The position numbers and the translations under genes were made by a program. 64,000 nt of DNA from Solicoccozyma terricola (lineage: Eukaryota; Basidiomycota; Tremellomycetes; Filobasidiales; Piskurozymaceae): contig BCLD01000001.1 of assembly GCA_001600875.1 (NCBI GenBank), positions 98,626 through 162,625 of the forward strand, read 5' to 3'. This document shows positions 12,851 to 25,490 of this stretch, piece by piece. The notes below the pieces were generated by a model. The model was not told the origin of the DNA, made no database searches, and saw only the letters and a list, made by a program, of their open reading frames with translations. Position 1 is the stretch's first letter. Every line of letters starts with the position of its first letter.

Positions 12851-15800
12851 TTAATGATCGTTATGAATCTGTACCTTTTCTTCCCACTCGTCCCTGCTCT
12901 CATTCGTCCGCTGATCCGGTGGAGACCTGACTGATGTACCTTTCCTGTCGTTCGCAGCCTCCGATTCAACCTCTGACGCCGATCCGCCAGTCTCATCTTC
13001 GTATCCAGAGGAAACATCATCCACGGATCTCGACGGCGTAAGTAATCCCTCCATGTTGGCAGACGGCAGTATGCCCATTTCCGTGTTCTGATCATTAATC
13101 TCGGGTAACAACCTCAGACCGGTTTGCCTGGGCGTCTGGGCCTCAGAGCGTTGAGCTTCCTCCCTCATCCTCTGCCGCACACCTCTCGCTTCGATCGTGT
13201 GCAAGTGTGCACTCTTTGCTAACCGTCTTGTTGGCCCGACGCCATCGCCAGATACAGTGAATCCGCCGGAGCCGGATCGGGCGGAGAGGGCAGTCCCCGA
13301 AATCAAGGACGCAGTCCCAGAAGTGAAGGGAGCCAACGTTAGTCTTGAAGGTACTAGGCCCCCGGTTCGATAGCGAATCTTGCCATTCGGCGGAGTTGTC
13401 GGTCTGTGAGGTTTTGCCGAGGACATTGTCCGGACCTTCGGCATGGATGGTATGTCTATGAGTAGAAGTTGAGTACCAGTTGAGTACCAGTTGCGTCAAT
13501 CACGGGTTACTCTGGCACTCTTTGCAACAGCTTACCTCTGTCAGGCAAAGGCACACGCTCAAGAGGCAGTGCTATTTCGCTCTTCTCGGCGATGATCACC
13601 GGAGGTTGTTTTTCCTGGAACCACGTCTTTTTCCTCATTGAGTGAGGTTGGGGAATCAATGTTGCCTCAAGGTTGCGACTGAGAAGTAAGGCTCCTAGGA
13701 CTACGAGAACCAAAGTGAGTAACAACTGGACAATACCACGTCGCTTTTCATACGTGACCTTTTGCGGCGGTAGTCATCAGATGCTGTCATGAAGGCGACC
13801 TCGTCAAAACACTTACCTCATCAGCTAATGCTCGGATTTGATTCGCCATCAGCCGGCGATCCCGCTCCACGATGGAGACCTGCTTCTCCAGCTTCGCAAC
13901 AAGAGTGCTCAGACGCTTCTCCGTGGATGCGCGCTGTGAAATTATGGGAGTACGACCTCTTCTCAGCAATGGAGGAAGTTGTCAATCTCACAGGCCAAAA
14001 CTCACCTCCTGGTCTTTTTCTTTCTTGAGGTCAGCAGCCAACTCGTTATGTCTAGTCTCTAGATTCTTCTCTATCCGACTGAGAAGTGCTCGCGTTGCCT
14101 TGAACTGCTCCTCGACGTACATCGCAGTCAGCGTCGTGTTCCCCTCGAGAGCGTTGAGACGGCGGATGATGAAAGCATATATGGACTCCGAGGAGTCGGT
14201 GCGCGCGCTTGGCAAAGGGGATCTTGAGGTAGTAGAAACGGACGGCGTGACGGAGCTTGCGGTTGGAGTTGTAGTAGATCTCGTCTCGGAGGGAGTGACA
14301 CGATTGGACGTCTGCGTTGTGCTGGACGCATTTGCAGGCGGAGAACGTGTCGATGACACTGAGCTCTGGATTTCGATCTTCTCAGAGGAAGGTGACGCCG
14401 TTTCCGACACCGTGCTAGTAGTACTCATCGACGATTGTTGAGCAGACGACGAGCTTGACGTGGTCGAGGACTCTGCCGAGGAAGCTGACGTGGTCGATTC
14501 TACCTTCTGCGTAGTGATATGAATGTTGGACGTCTCCGTTCCCGTCCGTAAGCCTGGTGCGGTCGGTGAAGACGGCGATTGCTGCGCGCTCGTTGCCGTG
14601 GATACCGGCGTTGACATTGTCGCTTGCGTCGCGACTGACGGAATCGTCGCCGAGGCTTCTGGGCTGCTAGCAATCACCGTCTCGCTGAGGGTTGAAGTTG
14701 TCGCTTCCTCCTCGACAGCCTTATCCTTCGCGCTCTCCTGCGCCACGGCTTGTGACACCTGACTCTGCCTCTTCCCTCTGTCTTCGTCCTCTCTTTCTCT
14801 CGCACTTCTTCTCTGCTCCCACCTAAAGGCCTCCATTTGATTCATTCCCCAAACCTTGACACTGCTAACTGGACAATAGTATTCGTTGCCGTAGTGAGAT
14901 GGGAAATCGATACGTAGGAGACGATGGAATGATGTAGGATTGGACAGGGTGAATGTTTGGGTTCCACGAACGTTTCTGCCAACGAATCGACCGACTTGTT
15001 GCCATTGTTTGTGCGATGGTTGTGAACGGGTTGATCCTGGGTCATTAGAATCCTCGTCCTTCTCGTCCGGCTCATCCTCATCTTCATCCTCCCTTTCATC
15101 ATCGTCCTCCCCACCCACGCTCAACACCACCTCTCTCACCACTCCCGAATAGAATTCAAACATCCCAACCTCAACGGCCTCGATTCTGATGTCGTCACAG
15201 AGCTCGATGACTACCCAATGTTCCTTCGCCGAGCAAGGAGTAAGCATATACCGATCCTTGGATTTGTGCAAGAGGGACGACGCATGTTGCGTGAGAGATG
15301 ACGACGAGTGGATTCGAGCTGAACAGTCGGGAGAAGCGTAGTTGTATCGGTGAGGCGATGAGGAAGTCTTGGGTGTTGAGCTGGCCGCAAGAGGTTTGCC
15401 GGAGGTTGTGGTTGTCTCGACTTTGACTTCCATCGCTGGTGGCTTATCGAGATCGGGATTTTTCCCGTCCTCTGCTACATCCGGATGAGCTGCGACTGTG
15501 AGATTACCCAGCACGTCTTCCATATCTATCATCTCCTCTTGCGATGTAGTTTCCATCTGCCGCTTCTTCCATTCCTCGAAGGACACGAGCTCAGGTGTCA
15601 GACCCTCAAGTGCATCTCCTTCCCCAACCTGACTTGCTTCGACTTGCTGTTCTGTCGCAGCCACAGCGGAGATCGTCAGGTTACCACCGTATCCATCCTC
15701 ACCACAGGTTTCTCTGAGGTATCGAAAGGGATCGACCGTGGTAGTCAAGGCGGGTGTAGGCGTATGGTGAGCTGCTTGAGATGTACTAGCTGCGCGACAT

Positions 15801-15856
15801 GAGCTTGTAGCGAGACAGCACGCATATGACGCCGCGGCGAGGTGTCTTAATCGCAT
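12851..15856 (-). CDS. SLP1: SUN-domain ER membrane protein, SLP1/Osteopotentia type
   Basis: Reads leftward from ATG at 15856. The N-terminus (MRLRHLAAASYACCLATSSC) is signal-peptide-like. After a Thr/Ser-rich stretch the SUN-like domain runs from DCSARIHSSSSLTQHASSLLHKSKDRYMLTPC through VVIELCDDIRIEAVEVGMFEFYS to RLLRIDFPSHYGNEYYCPVSSVKVWG. These are the hallmarks of the SLP1/SUCO branch, which with EMP65 guards newly made membrane and soluble proteins in the ER. An acidic insert rich in D and E sits inside the domain. A Ser/Thr-rich linker, a coiled coil (STEKRLSTLVAKLEKQVSIVERDRRLMAN), a membrane helix (QLLLTLVLVVLGALLL) and a basic cytosolic tail follow in later exons, ending at TAA 12851-12853. 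Intron borders near 13988/13969 and 13817/13770 join in frame. Confidence 0.88.
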
Positions 15857-16267
15857 ATCGACGCTGGGTCTGCGGCTTGCATCAAGATGGCATGAAGGGA
15901 TCGTGTACTGTGGACATCGAGCTGTCGATGTTGGGCCATGAGTGAGTAGTCCCAGTGCTGCTGTGAGATGTACCAGTATACAACACCAGGGACAGCACCG
16001 ACACCGGACTGCACGTGCCTGGATATCCGTTCACCAGCCAGTCCAGTCCGATATACAAAGATGGCAACAACGCAGAGCCCACTCACAGCATCCCGTCAAC
16101 TGCATCAACGGCCGATTATGTACCTCCGAATGTGTGCAAAAGTCATGTCGTCAACCGCTTTAGTTTTGGCATTTGGCTTATTTGTATAGCGTGGAAGGTG
16201 TCGTCTGTCTCTCCTGCCTGTGTCCTTCACTTCTTGTCTTATTACCCAAGCGCTAGCAACCCATCTC
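15857..16267. other. Intergenic region, SUN gene promoter and CMC4 3' side
   Basis: 411 nt. Open frames on both strands overlap each other and show no domain. Nothing else recognised. Confidence 0.5.
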
Positions 16268-16682
16268 CTACTTTCCATCCATCTGCTTGATTCTCCTATC
16301 AACCACACTCCTCATCGGACAAGCAGTCGACGCCATCCCGCTGCCTTTCTTCAGCTCACCGCCTGTCTTGTCTATGTCCTTGTAGAATTCATCGCAGCAC
16401 CGGTAGAGTGTATCAACGAAGGATGTGCATTTGCTCTCATCGTATGAGGTGCGAGAAAGACAAGTTTGGATAGCGCAAGCTGTTGGCGGGAATAGAGAGA
16501 AGATGTTAGCTTGGTCTGTGCGTTGTTGAGTATTGAATGCGAATGGGATACTTGCCTTCATCTTGACAAGCTGGTCGATCGGCGTTCAGTCTGGACGCCT
16601 GTCATGGTGGGTTATTAGCTCAGATATCAGTGTCTATCTCCATTTGCATTACGATGCTCTGCAAGCTGCTCACCCGAACCAT
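16268..16682 (-). CDS. CMC4: CMC4-like twin Cx9C mitochondrial intermembrane-space protein
   Basis: Three exons on the minus strand. ATG at 16682 gives a 9-nt first exon (MVR). The second exon starts at the AG near 16600 and ends GATGAAG, followed by GCAAGT. The third begins after AACAG and ends at TAG 16268-16270. The product is about 85 residues. The joined sequence reads PACQDEACAIQTC, then SKCTSFVDTLYRCC, then TACPMRS. Two Cx9C pairs are visible (C-QDEACAIQT-C and C-TSFVDTLYR-C), spaced as in CMC4/p8MTCP1, which is imported through the Mia40 disulfide relay. Codon phase only works if the second intron uses a GC donor. The first intron is an ordinary GTGAGC..CAG. Confidence 0.87.
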
Positions 16683-17069
16683 GGCAGAAGATTTAGGATG
16701 ATGATGGTTTAGAAGATTTGGTTGAAGCTGTTCCTTCGTTGGTTCTCGCAGAAATGGTCACATGTCCCGCCACATTTTGCCACCCAGTCATAGTCAACAG
16801 GGCTCATCAACAATTATATATGATTTATGTTTGCGCCAGCTTTCCTGTAACAGGGTTCCAAACGAAGTAGGGATTGTCAAGAGAGGTATAGAAAATTGTC
16901 ATCAGGTCAGAGATAAAAGGTCGTTATTGGTTGGAGGGATTTTGATGGAAAGTTATCAAGCTGCAGCTGCTACAGTCATATGACGCTCGGACGGAATTCG
17001 GAGGTAGTGCATGAAGATGAGGATGAAGATGATGGAAATTAGGAAGCCTGGAAAGGGAGGGCGAAATTA
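16683..17069. other. Intergenic region, CMC4 promoter / GT4 3' end
   Basis: 387 nt, A/T-richer than the surrounding exons. No gene, RNA or repeat recognised. Confidence 0.5.
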
Positions 17070-19665
17070 TTAGGTCTGGGTTCCACCAGCTACAAACCCA
17101 AGGAAACGCTCACTCTTCGATGTCAACCTCGACACTATTCGGTCAAAAGTCTGAACCATGGCAGCGTTGGGGAGGGCGGCCTCCCGAACTAACCTCTCCT
17201 GTTGCTGGTCCTTGGAGATCCGCATTGACTCTCGGTAGCCATCGACACAACGCTGGGAGTGACACATCGACTGCAAGTCAGAAAGATATCTCGTGACGGT
17301 CTGCAGGAACGCCCCGATTCACCTCCATTGCATCCCACCAGGTGTATCCCTTGATTCCCTCTGTGCACGCTATTCTTCCCATCTTCGTCCTCTTCCTCTT
17401 ATCAGTTGCCACCTGAGCGATCAGCTCGGTATACGAGGCAGTCAATTGGGCGAACACTTCAGCCGAAGCGTCCTTGCACACGCGAGGCCAGTCGTTGACA
17501 GTCCTACCAGCTCCCTTCCAGGATTTGGAGGGCAAAGGCAGTAATAGCCCGGTCTTGCCGTGAGAGACGAGGTCTCGTGTCCCATCAGCGTCCAGACCAA
17601 TGACAGGCTGATACGGTCGTAAGGTACGTCACGTCAGTGGAGGCCAGGAGAGGAACTGCAGTAACTCACCAAGCCGGACGCTAAAGCCTCGAGAACGACT
17701 TGGCCAAAGGTCTGGATCGCCACAAAGAGGGGCCTTAGCGACTTTGCCGTCCCGACTTCAAACTCAACCTATCGCTCACCTCGGTAAACGACGGAAAGCA
17801 GAAAATATCCGCACTTGCATAACATTCCGCCAACTTCTCGCCAACGACTTGACCCATAAAAGTCGCATCGATGCCCTGTTCCTTGCAAATCGTTTCCAGC
17901 TCCAGTCGAGCAGGTCCATCTCCGACAAAGACTGCTTTGATCGTAGGGAATCCCTCCGGCAACCTCTTCTGCAATGCCATCAGTGCACGAAGGAGGAGCA
18001 TGAGATTCTTCTCCCACGACACCCTGCCAACATAAAGCACGACCACCCGCCCCGAGCACTCCGCATCAGCGGCACCCATCAAAGGTGTGCATGGCGGGGT
18101 CAACAATCCTTCTCTAGTGGCCTGCTCTACCTTGCTCTCAAGCTCGTCATACACGCCCCACGATCTTCGAAGGACGGGAGATCGTTTCGACGGATGGAAC
18201 TGATTGAGTTCGACACCCCGAGGCCATATTCGACAACTGCGATCTGCGACACCCTTCTCTTTCAAGAGAGAAGTTGTGGATGGGGATGGACAAAGGGTGA
18301 GGTTGTACCTGTGCGAAGTGCCAGTATCTGTGTTCGGGAAGCGATTTTACGAATTGCGTGTTCTGTGAAAGCTACTCACTTGGAGTAAAGGATTCGCTGC
18401 CATTTCCAAATTATCGGCTCTAGCCATCCCATGCCGAACAGTGTCGCATACGTTCCAAGATTGCTGACATCCGAAACAAACACATCTCAGCCTTTGGTCC
18501 TGTTAACAAACGATCAACGATCACTCACGTATGGTAACTCGCCACCACAGCACCCTGTATCTCCTCTACCGCTTCGTGACCTCTTCGCTTATCCCATGAA
18601 CTGGTCGTCACACATTGATCAGTGCTATCCCAACGGAGAGCTGGACGACCAACATAGCACTCACGTTCCCGCCCAGCCCCTCTCCATCGCAAGGGTCGTC
18701 TGACCTCCAAGCCAGATGGGATCAACGAAATGAACAACGTCGGGTTGCTACGATCGATCAATCATGTCGTCAGCCCTTGTTGGGAAGGATATACACAGGA
18801 GAAATGGACTGCATACAAAGTCGTGAATCCGGCAAAGGAAACGAGGACGGAGAAAGTTGAGCTGGGTAGGGGGGAGGGAACAATCTCAGTGTCCGCCACC
18901 TATCCGGTCATTGTAATTCTTTACCTTGAGACCCGAGTAAACAACGAGAGGAATACCCAAAGTTCCAACAAGAGGATGCGATGCGTAGTGTGTCTGGTCT
19001 CGCCATGACCATCTTATCAGCCACAGCCACAGCCACAGCAACAGCAACATTTTCTTGCCACCCTTGCACCCTTGCTAGACTCACCATCCCAGTCTGTGGT
19101 CCAAGTACCATACATTCATGTCCTTCCCTCTCGAGATGTTCCAGTAAACGTGCAAGCGTTCTGGTAACACCATCAACCTGGTATGGTAGGTTAAAATGCT
19201 GAACATGCTGTTCGGTGGCGTAGGTGTGCAAGGGAATCAACGCTGGCTCACCTTGGGTAGGAAGTTCTCGGTGACGATCACGATCCTCAATCCTTTTCGC
19301 TGAAAAGGACATCGTATTAATTGTCAGCGTGTTCACATGTTTTTGAAGCTTCAGTCATCACTCACACCACGACCTTCCATCAACCAATCCCTCCTTTCCT
19401 TCCTGGTCTCGATCGACATTCCAGGGTACCAAGCTCCCTTCTCGCTATCAAGACTCTCGCTCTCCTTGATAAGGTCTTCTTCAACCACCGAGTCCATCAG
19501 GGGGAACGTGGTGGATGTGGATGTGTTTGGTGCAGGGACCAACGCCTCACCGAGAGAGGAGAGGGAATCGATGAATAGGTCGTCATCCTGCTGGGATGGG
19601 AGGACTTTATCAGAGGATGGGGGGGTGAGTGGTCCATCGACCTGAAGATAGTTGAATGTGGACAT
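17070..19665 (-). CDS. GT4 family glycosyltransferase (SQD2/MgtA-like, mannosyltransferase-type fold)
   Basis: Many exons on the minus strand from ATG at 19665 (MSTFNYLQVDGP) to the stop at 17070. After an acidic N-terminal region the first Rossmann motif reads KGLRIVIVTENFLPK, joined across an intron to VDGVTRTLARLLEHLEREGH. Then come HYASHPLVGTLGIPLVVYSGLK, QPDVVHFVDPIWLG, SYHTNLGTYATLFG and the donor-binding half: RVVVLYVGRVSWEKNLMLL, then AVFVGDGPARLELE, with a FPSFTETFGQVVLEALASG-type EX7E region at 17800-17690. This is the GT4 layout seen in fungal homologues of SQD2/MgtA that use nucleotide sugars on lipid or glycan acceptors. The acceptor cannot be told. No clear signal peptide or membrane helix. 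An intron at about 19015-19050 carries a GCTGTG hexamer repeat. Confidence 0.88.
19018..19048 (-). repeat. Hexamer microsatellite (GCTGTG)n within a GT4 gene intron
   Basis: On the plus strand it reads as repeated AGCCAC units turning into AGCAAC. It would encode AVAVAV if translated, but the flanking splice pattern places it in an intron. Confidence 0.7.
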
Positions 19666-20084
19666 GGTGACTGGTGGGTGAGATTCGGTGTTGTTGATAA
19701 TTGGTGAGTGCGAGATGTGCCGATGGATAGTGCTGCTTGCAAAGGATGAACACGCAGACAAGGGAGGAGGTGGGGGGGAGGGGAGGCGCTGTAAATTGTC
19801 CACAAAGGAGGAAAAGTCGAGACAAGGAGTTGCGAGCTAGAGCATAGTATCGACGATACGACCTTTTGAATACATCTTGTGTGGGTGAGCCAACGACGCA
19901 ACGACATGAAGCTGGACGGAGGATGGTCTCAACCACGTTCTTGGAATTCTTTGACCAAATAAATGAATTCGCCACCGAAACATCAACAAACGCGTAACGA
20001 CGGAGCAGCGACGAACGTGTTTCCCACAAAGTAGTGTCACTGCCAGTGCCAGTGCCAGTGCCACTCCCACCCTCTAGATCCACC
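19666..20084. other. Intergenic region between esterase 3' end and GT4 start, with TGCCAG repeat
   Basis: 419 nt. A short TGCCAG/AGTGCC tandem run lies at about 20040-20063. Otherwise no gene or RNA seen; presumably the GT4 promoter and esterase 3' region. Confidence 0.5.
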
Positions 20085-22206
20085 CTACCATCCTCCCCCG
20101 ATCCTCGTCTCAGCCCAGAAACCGCACCTCTCCCCGCTCCCCACCTGCGCGGCCCCACGGCTAATATAAGACGAGCTAACATTCGCAGGGGAAGTCAAAT
20201 TCAGTACCTTGTAGTCTCCGGCGGTGAATGAAGGCCACATGGGATCGCCGCTAGGCCTCAATCCCATCTTCGCATTCGGGTTCGCAGGTCTCGAGGTGAT
20301 GAATGAGATCACTGCCCCGATGTATGAACCGTATAGCGTCGGTGAATACGGCGCAAGGGTGTTATCTGTGGCAGCGTGGATCGTCAGCTTTTCCATATGA
20401 CCTACGGCGAGATGGAGGGAACGCCACCAACAGAACAAGGGAAACTCGTATGCATTGTCTGTTCAAAAGTTGGCATCATCAGCCCTCAAATAGTCCGGGC
20501 GCAGGTTCATTCCACCTTGACTTCACCTCTGGCGTGGATGGCGTCTCCCACTGCGTACAAATATCGATATCCGTCCTCTCCGAGTGAGTCCGCAAACCAA
20601 TTGTCAGGACTGAGGGATAACAGAACGATGTAAGAGGTGTTTCGATCTGTGCCACCCCCACTCCCCAGACTTACCAGCCAAAAATAACATCCTGATAGAT
20701 CTGTGCTCCTCTTCCATGATTGTCTTCAAATTCCTTCAAAGGATACAACTGCAACACCTGCTCCACCTCCTGACTCCCCTTCGCCAGAGGGAAATCTTGC
20801 ACCAACAACGCTCGGAGCAGCGAATCTGCTTCTCCAGCTACGTCACTTGCATTAGCAGGAGGGTTGAGTGAAGTAGGGACGAATCCAGATCCATCGTTGT
20901 AATTGTTTCCAGCAATACCATACATGGACTTGATAGCCCCGTTGTACAGTTGTGTGGCGGTGTTGTGGACGAGATAGCCTCCTGGTCCTTCGATGCATGG
21001 TTCATAGGCGGATGGATGGCCCGGTTGAAGGACGGAATCGAACTGGAGCGATGACGTTTTGATGTCAGCGTTTTAGCACATGCTTGAAAAGAAGTTGACC
21101 TCACCTGGTGGCTAAGCGTCTTCAGGGTGTCGGTTGAAGCGCGACGCAAACACTCGATGTCATCCGTGCAGTTGGCTGCCATCGAAAAGTTATGGTATTG
21201 AGTCTGAGCATGGAATTTTCTAAAGATTCAGCCTCATAAAGCCCCTTATTCTCCTCTGTCACCCATTCACTCACCGCCCAGAACGACGAATTACACGCAC
21301 CCATCGGCGTAAGATAAGGAGAACTCAAAACAGCACTTTGCCATAACTTCTTCCTCCCTTTCTCGGCTTGTGCAGCTGCCAGGTGCAAAATTCCCACCTC
21401 CCGAGCTCTGACCCCATACAGTCACTCGCTCTGGATCTCCACCAAAGAGGTTAATATACGTCTGTACCCATTCCAGAGCAGCACGAGCATCCGTGATACC
21501 TGCGTTCAAACCTTCGGCAGACGCCATCTGTGGACTGTTAAGGAACCCAAATGCCCCGAGGCGGTATTGAATTATAACGCCGATGAAACTTTCATTTGAA
21601 TAATTTATCATGGGCGTAGGATCGAATTCCCTAGCCGAGTTGTCTGGGTAAGGTTAATCGATGAGCTAGATTGGCTAAGAAACGAGCGAGACGACTCACG
21701 GTCCCAGCCTCCTCCGTGAATCCACACGAGAACCGGCAGCTTGTTTGCCCCTGGTTTACCGTAGATATTCAGGAATAAACAGTCTTCACTGTCAAGCGAC
21801 TGCAAAGGGGTGTATGCCGAGGCGTTGACTATACCCTGTTATAAATGAATAATATGGAAATCAGCACAAAGGACCACCATTTACCAGATCGCCGGCCGAC
21901 ACTGACCCCGCTGGTTGCCTGTGGACACTGTTTGGGATAACTCGATGCATCGATCACACCACCGGCAGTCTCATCGATAGGAGGCTGAGCTGCTCGCCAC
22001 CGATTCTGTCCCTCGGTAGAGGCTGCATATCTGATTCCAAGGAACACGTCCAACCCTGAAGTCTCGTTGTGGAAGCCTTGATATGTCGCGTAAGGCAGCG
22101 TCACCACCGGTGGCGACCACCTCGGCGAGAAGGGTGTGCCTGTGACCAATGTTGTGAGAAATAACACCAAAAAAATAGAGCGAAACATCTTGCGACAAAT
22201 CTGCAT
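20085..22206 (-). CDS. Secreted type-B carboxylesterase/lipase
   Basis: Minus strand from ATG at 22206 (second in-frame ATG at 22188, MFRSIFLVLFLTTLVTG, is signal-peptide-like) to TAG 20085-20087. The mature N-terminus contains YQGFHNETSGLDVFLGIRYA, a typical opening. SEDCLFLNIYGKP is the EDCLxLN type-B signature. LPVLVWIHGGGW is the oxyanion-hole segment, and VTVWGQSSGGG is the nucleophile elbow with the catalytic serine. YRLGAFGFLNSPQ and ITDARAALEWVQTYINLFGGDPERV complete the alpha/beta-hydrolase core. Later exons hold the acid/His half; a GHMEK segment near 20400 may carry the histidine, but I could not verify it. It should hydrolyse esters or lipids outside the cell. Exon borders near the 3' end are less certain. 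Confidence 0.9.
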
Positions 22207-22445
22207 CCTCGTAGTGGACTCTTCCAGGTCACACTATGCCTACTTTTAGTGATTTAACGAGCCTTTACCACCTCCACCCAGCTCCACCTTCATGCGGCCC
22301 GGAATATGCCGTTCAACGACATCATGAAAAAAGAGTCAGGTGGTGGTCCTCAATTACCATGATATATTTTCATCGTCATAGGGTATAGCCGACCATCGTA
22401 GAGCATCATATTATCCGATCGTGATAATGATTCCGCCTAAAATCC

Positions 22446-24762
22446 TTACATCTCAGGCATCTCTCCACCCTCACCCTCCATTGCTTCGCCACCCATCGTC
22501 TGAACCTGACCTCCACCTCCACCTTCACCTCCGGCGCCTGTAAACATTGTATCACGCGAGAATCAGTATACCAGTATATCGAGCGAAATGAGCGGTACCG
22601 GCAGACACTCACGTCTTGCGCTGACAATATCGTCGACTCGCAACAGCAGCTTGGCGGACTGGTAGCAGGATACGAAAATCAGATCTGACCCGCGCAGTCG
22701 AGATGCAGTCACTGCTCACCTCTATGGCAGTCTTCAAGGTCTGTATCTTGACTGACGCGGATTCCAGTAAACCGTAGACTTTCATGTCCGTCACTTTACC
22801 AGTGTCACCATCTACACCGAACTGGTGCTCGCCGTTGGCGTGCTTGGCCTGTACGAGTTCAGACGATGTCAGCGATAGTGCCGCGACTTTCAGCAGCTCT
22901 GACACCATTCCACTCACCCTCAACTCGGTCAACGTCCTGATGGCGTTACCACCACAGTTCTGCACTAGGGTACGTGGAATGACCTCCAGAGCATCCGCCA
23001 CAGCCTTGTATGGAGCACCCTCGACACCCTGCATGGCCTTTGCCTTCTTGGCGAGATTGACGCTGATGGCCATCTCGGTCGCACCACCACCTGGAGCGAG
23101 CATGGGGTTGAATACAACGTTACGTGCGACTGACATGGCGTCAGCCAGGTTACGGTCGATCTCGTTGAGAATGTCCTTGCTGGGTCCGCGGAGAAGGATC
23201 GTGCATGCCTTGGGGGAGGTACACTCGTCCATGAAGACAAAGTAACTGACGTGTGTGGCATGTCAGCGAAACGTTCGATTGCCAAGGCATACTTCAGCAC
23301 CACCCACTCGTCTCCAAGTTTATCCACGTGGAACAAACCACACTCGGTTCCTACATCACTTTCTCTGATATCCTCGACCCTGTTCACGATAGTGGCACCT
23401 ACGGCTCGTGCTATTCGGTTGTTGTCGGACTTGCGAACTCGACGGATAGCGGTAATTGGTGGGTTGGCTTTGAGGAAGTAGTGCTGGGCGAGGTCTGTAG
23501 AAGAAAGGAAATGCCAAGGTCAGCGACTTTGTAAATGGCTTTTCCAACATCATCAAAATCAATTCACCAGAGACACCCTTCTCAGTGAAGACAATATCCG
23601 GCTTGAATTCAGCGATCCTATCGCACATGAGCTTGATTTGCTCTTCCTCGATCTGCAACAACCTATTCCAATCTTCCTCCTTGCTGACCTCGATGTTGGT
23701 CTGAGATTCACCCTTCTTGTACTCTAGAGGACAATCCAGCAAGATCACTCTGGGATTTTTGATCTTCCTCCTCATTTTTGGATGAGTGATGTCCTTGTTG
23801 ATCATGACACCTGCGAGGACTCTAGATTCCTCGATCTCACCACCTGGAACCTTTTCAACTCGAGCGTATCGTTTGATATCCACGGTTTTAGCATCAGAAC
23901 TATCCGTCGTAACTCCTTCAGCTGTGACAGCAACGGTTCGAACCGCCTTCAATGCCAAGGAGCACATGAGGTCTGACCAACGAGAAGAGAATTTAGTCCC
24001 AATGGAAGTTTTGATGAGGGCGAGCATCTCCTTTTCCGAAGTGACATCGACGGGTGTGGAAATCGAGTCTATGGTAGCAAGAGCATCGTCGAGAGCGTGT
24101 TTAAAGGCGCGGATGATGACGACCGGGTGGATGTTACGTTCGAGAAGAGGGAGGGAATGAGCGAGGATTTCACCGGCTGAAAAGAGGGAGGTGTCGAGTC
24201 AGCAAAAAATGTGACATGAGTGACACCACGGCATAAAACGCACCCAAGATGATGACACTGGTGGTACCATCTCCGACCTCCTCATCCTGTGTCCGGGACA
24301 ACTCTATCATGGATTTCGCAGCGGGGTGAGCGACGTCGATTTCACGAAGAATAGCGTGTCCATCGTTGGTGAGTCTAAGGGATCATGAGGGTCAGATCGT
24401 GAGACATTTTTAAGAGGCAGCCGTCGTAGTACGACTCACAAGATGCCTCCCATCGGATCAAGAATCATCTTCAACATGGCTTTGGGACCAAGACATGTCC
24501 GGATGACATCTGCGACCGTCTGTGTGGGAAGGAAAAATAAGACTTTGGTCAGTGTCAGAATCGCCAAGGCCGTCTCCTCAGTTTCCACACCGACCTTTGC
24601 AGCCATAATGTTAGCAGCCTGAGCTTTACGACCAGACTGTCGTTCAGGACCGGTGTCTACGAGAGATGATCAAGACGTCAGTCCGGCAGGTATACCTTGC
24701 TTTGAAACGGGATTTCGCTCACTCATCACCATCATGGGCATACCACCCATTTGGCCAGCCAT
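22446..24762 (-). CDS. CCT3: T-complex protein 1 subunit gamma (CCT3)
   Basis: Minus strand, start at 24762 ([13 protein letters not shown]) and TAA at 22446-22448. About nine exons. The N-terminal ATPase region includes [19 protein letters not shown] and [12 protein letters not shown], the nucleotide-binding GDGTT of group II chaperonins. The apical domain exon carries [30 protein letters not shown], which is gamma-specific in wording. Later exons give [24 protein letters not shown] and [14 protein letters not shown], and then RVDDIVSAR near the C-terminus. The tail is Gly/Glu-rich ([24 protein letters not shown]), longer than in animals. CCT3 is one of eight subunits of the cytosolic TRiC ring that folds actin and tubulin. 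Confidence 0.96.
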
Positions 24763-25490
24763 ATTGAAGGGTGTTTTAGGGAGAGTATGAGCGACTGGAG
24801 GGGCGATGTGGTGTAGTGAACAGGCGATGTAACACTGATCAGCGAGTGGTCGAGGTGATGACGGTAGTGTGTAGGATTAAATGTCGAAACGTCGCGAGCG
24901 CGTTCAGAGGGGTTATCAAATTAATTCATGACGTGGCGTGGTGGCGAACGGATTGGATTTCAGCACATCGCCATCCTGGCGACAGGTCTCGCACTGCTGT
25001 TCTTCGTCTTGCTAGCCTGTAGGAAGGTGGGTTAGCATGCCGAAGGGCTGAGGGAAACAACGCGAGATTGCCGGAATAAGTCAGCGGCAAGAATCACAAA
25101 TCAACGGCTGATAGCTACACTTCAGGACAGAAATTGCATCGGGCGTTCAACGACGCAGGCTTCGATATTTGATGGACTGCGTAATCTAGTTGTGTCCGTT
25201 GATTTCAATAGTACGGCTTGTACCCTTGAATGCAGCAGCGAGACTTGACGATTGTCTGAGATTCGGAGGGAGGGTTTTTTTTCTGTTTCTTTTTTTTCTC
25301 TTTTTTTCCCCTCCCCGCGCGACTGCCCCAGCAGAGGAAAACAAAAATATCCGTGAATGATCAGAGCGCCATCAAGAGCTGTTGGGTCAGTGTCAAGGGG
25401 AGGCTGAATTTGAGCTCACAGGTAAGTACTCAAGCCTTGAGCACCTGGGATACTGCATTGTACTTTGTATGGAAACAGAATAGTGTTTCA
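24763..25490. other. Intergenic region, CCT3 promoter to tRNA
   Basis: 728 nt without a convincing coding exon. It contains a T-rich pyrimidine stretch near 25277-25315. Short open frames show no domain. Confidence 0.5.

Noticed and set aside
13872..14441. 189-codon plus-strand frame opposite the SUN gene
   Set aside because: Antisense to the coiled-coil and Ser/Thr linker of a well-supported gene.
22784..23245. 153-codon plus-strand frame opposite CCT3
   Set aside because: Exactly antisense to strongly conserved CCT3 exons; Ser/Leu-rich shadow typical of the opposite strand.
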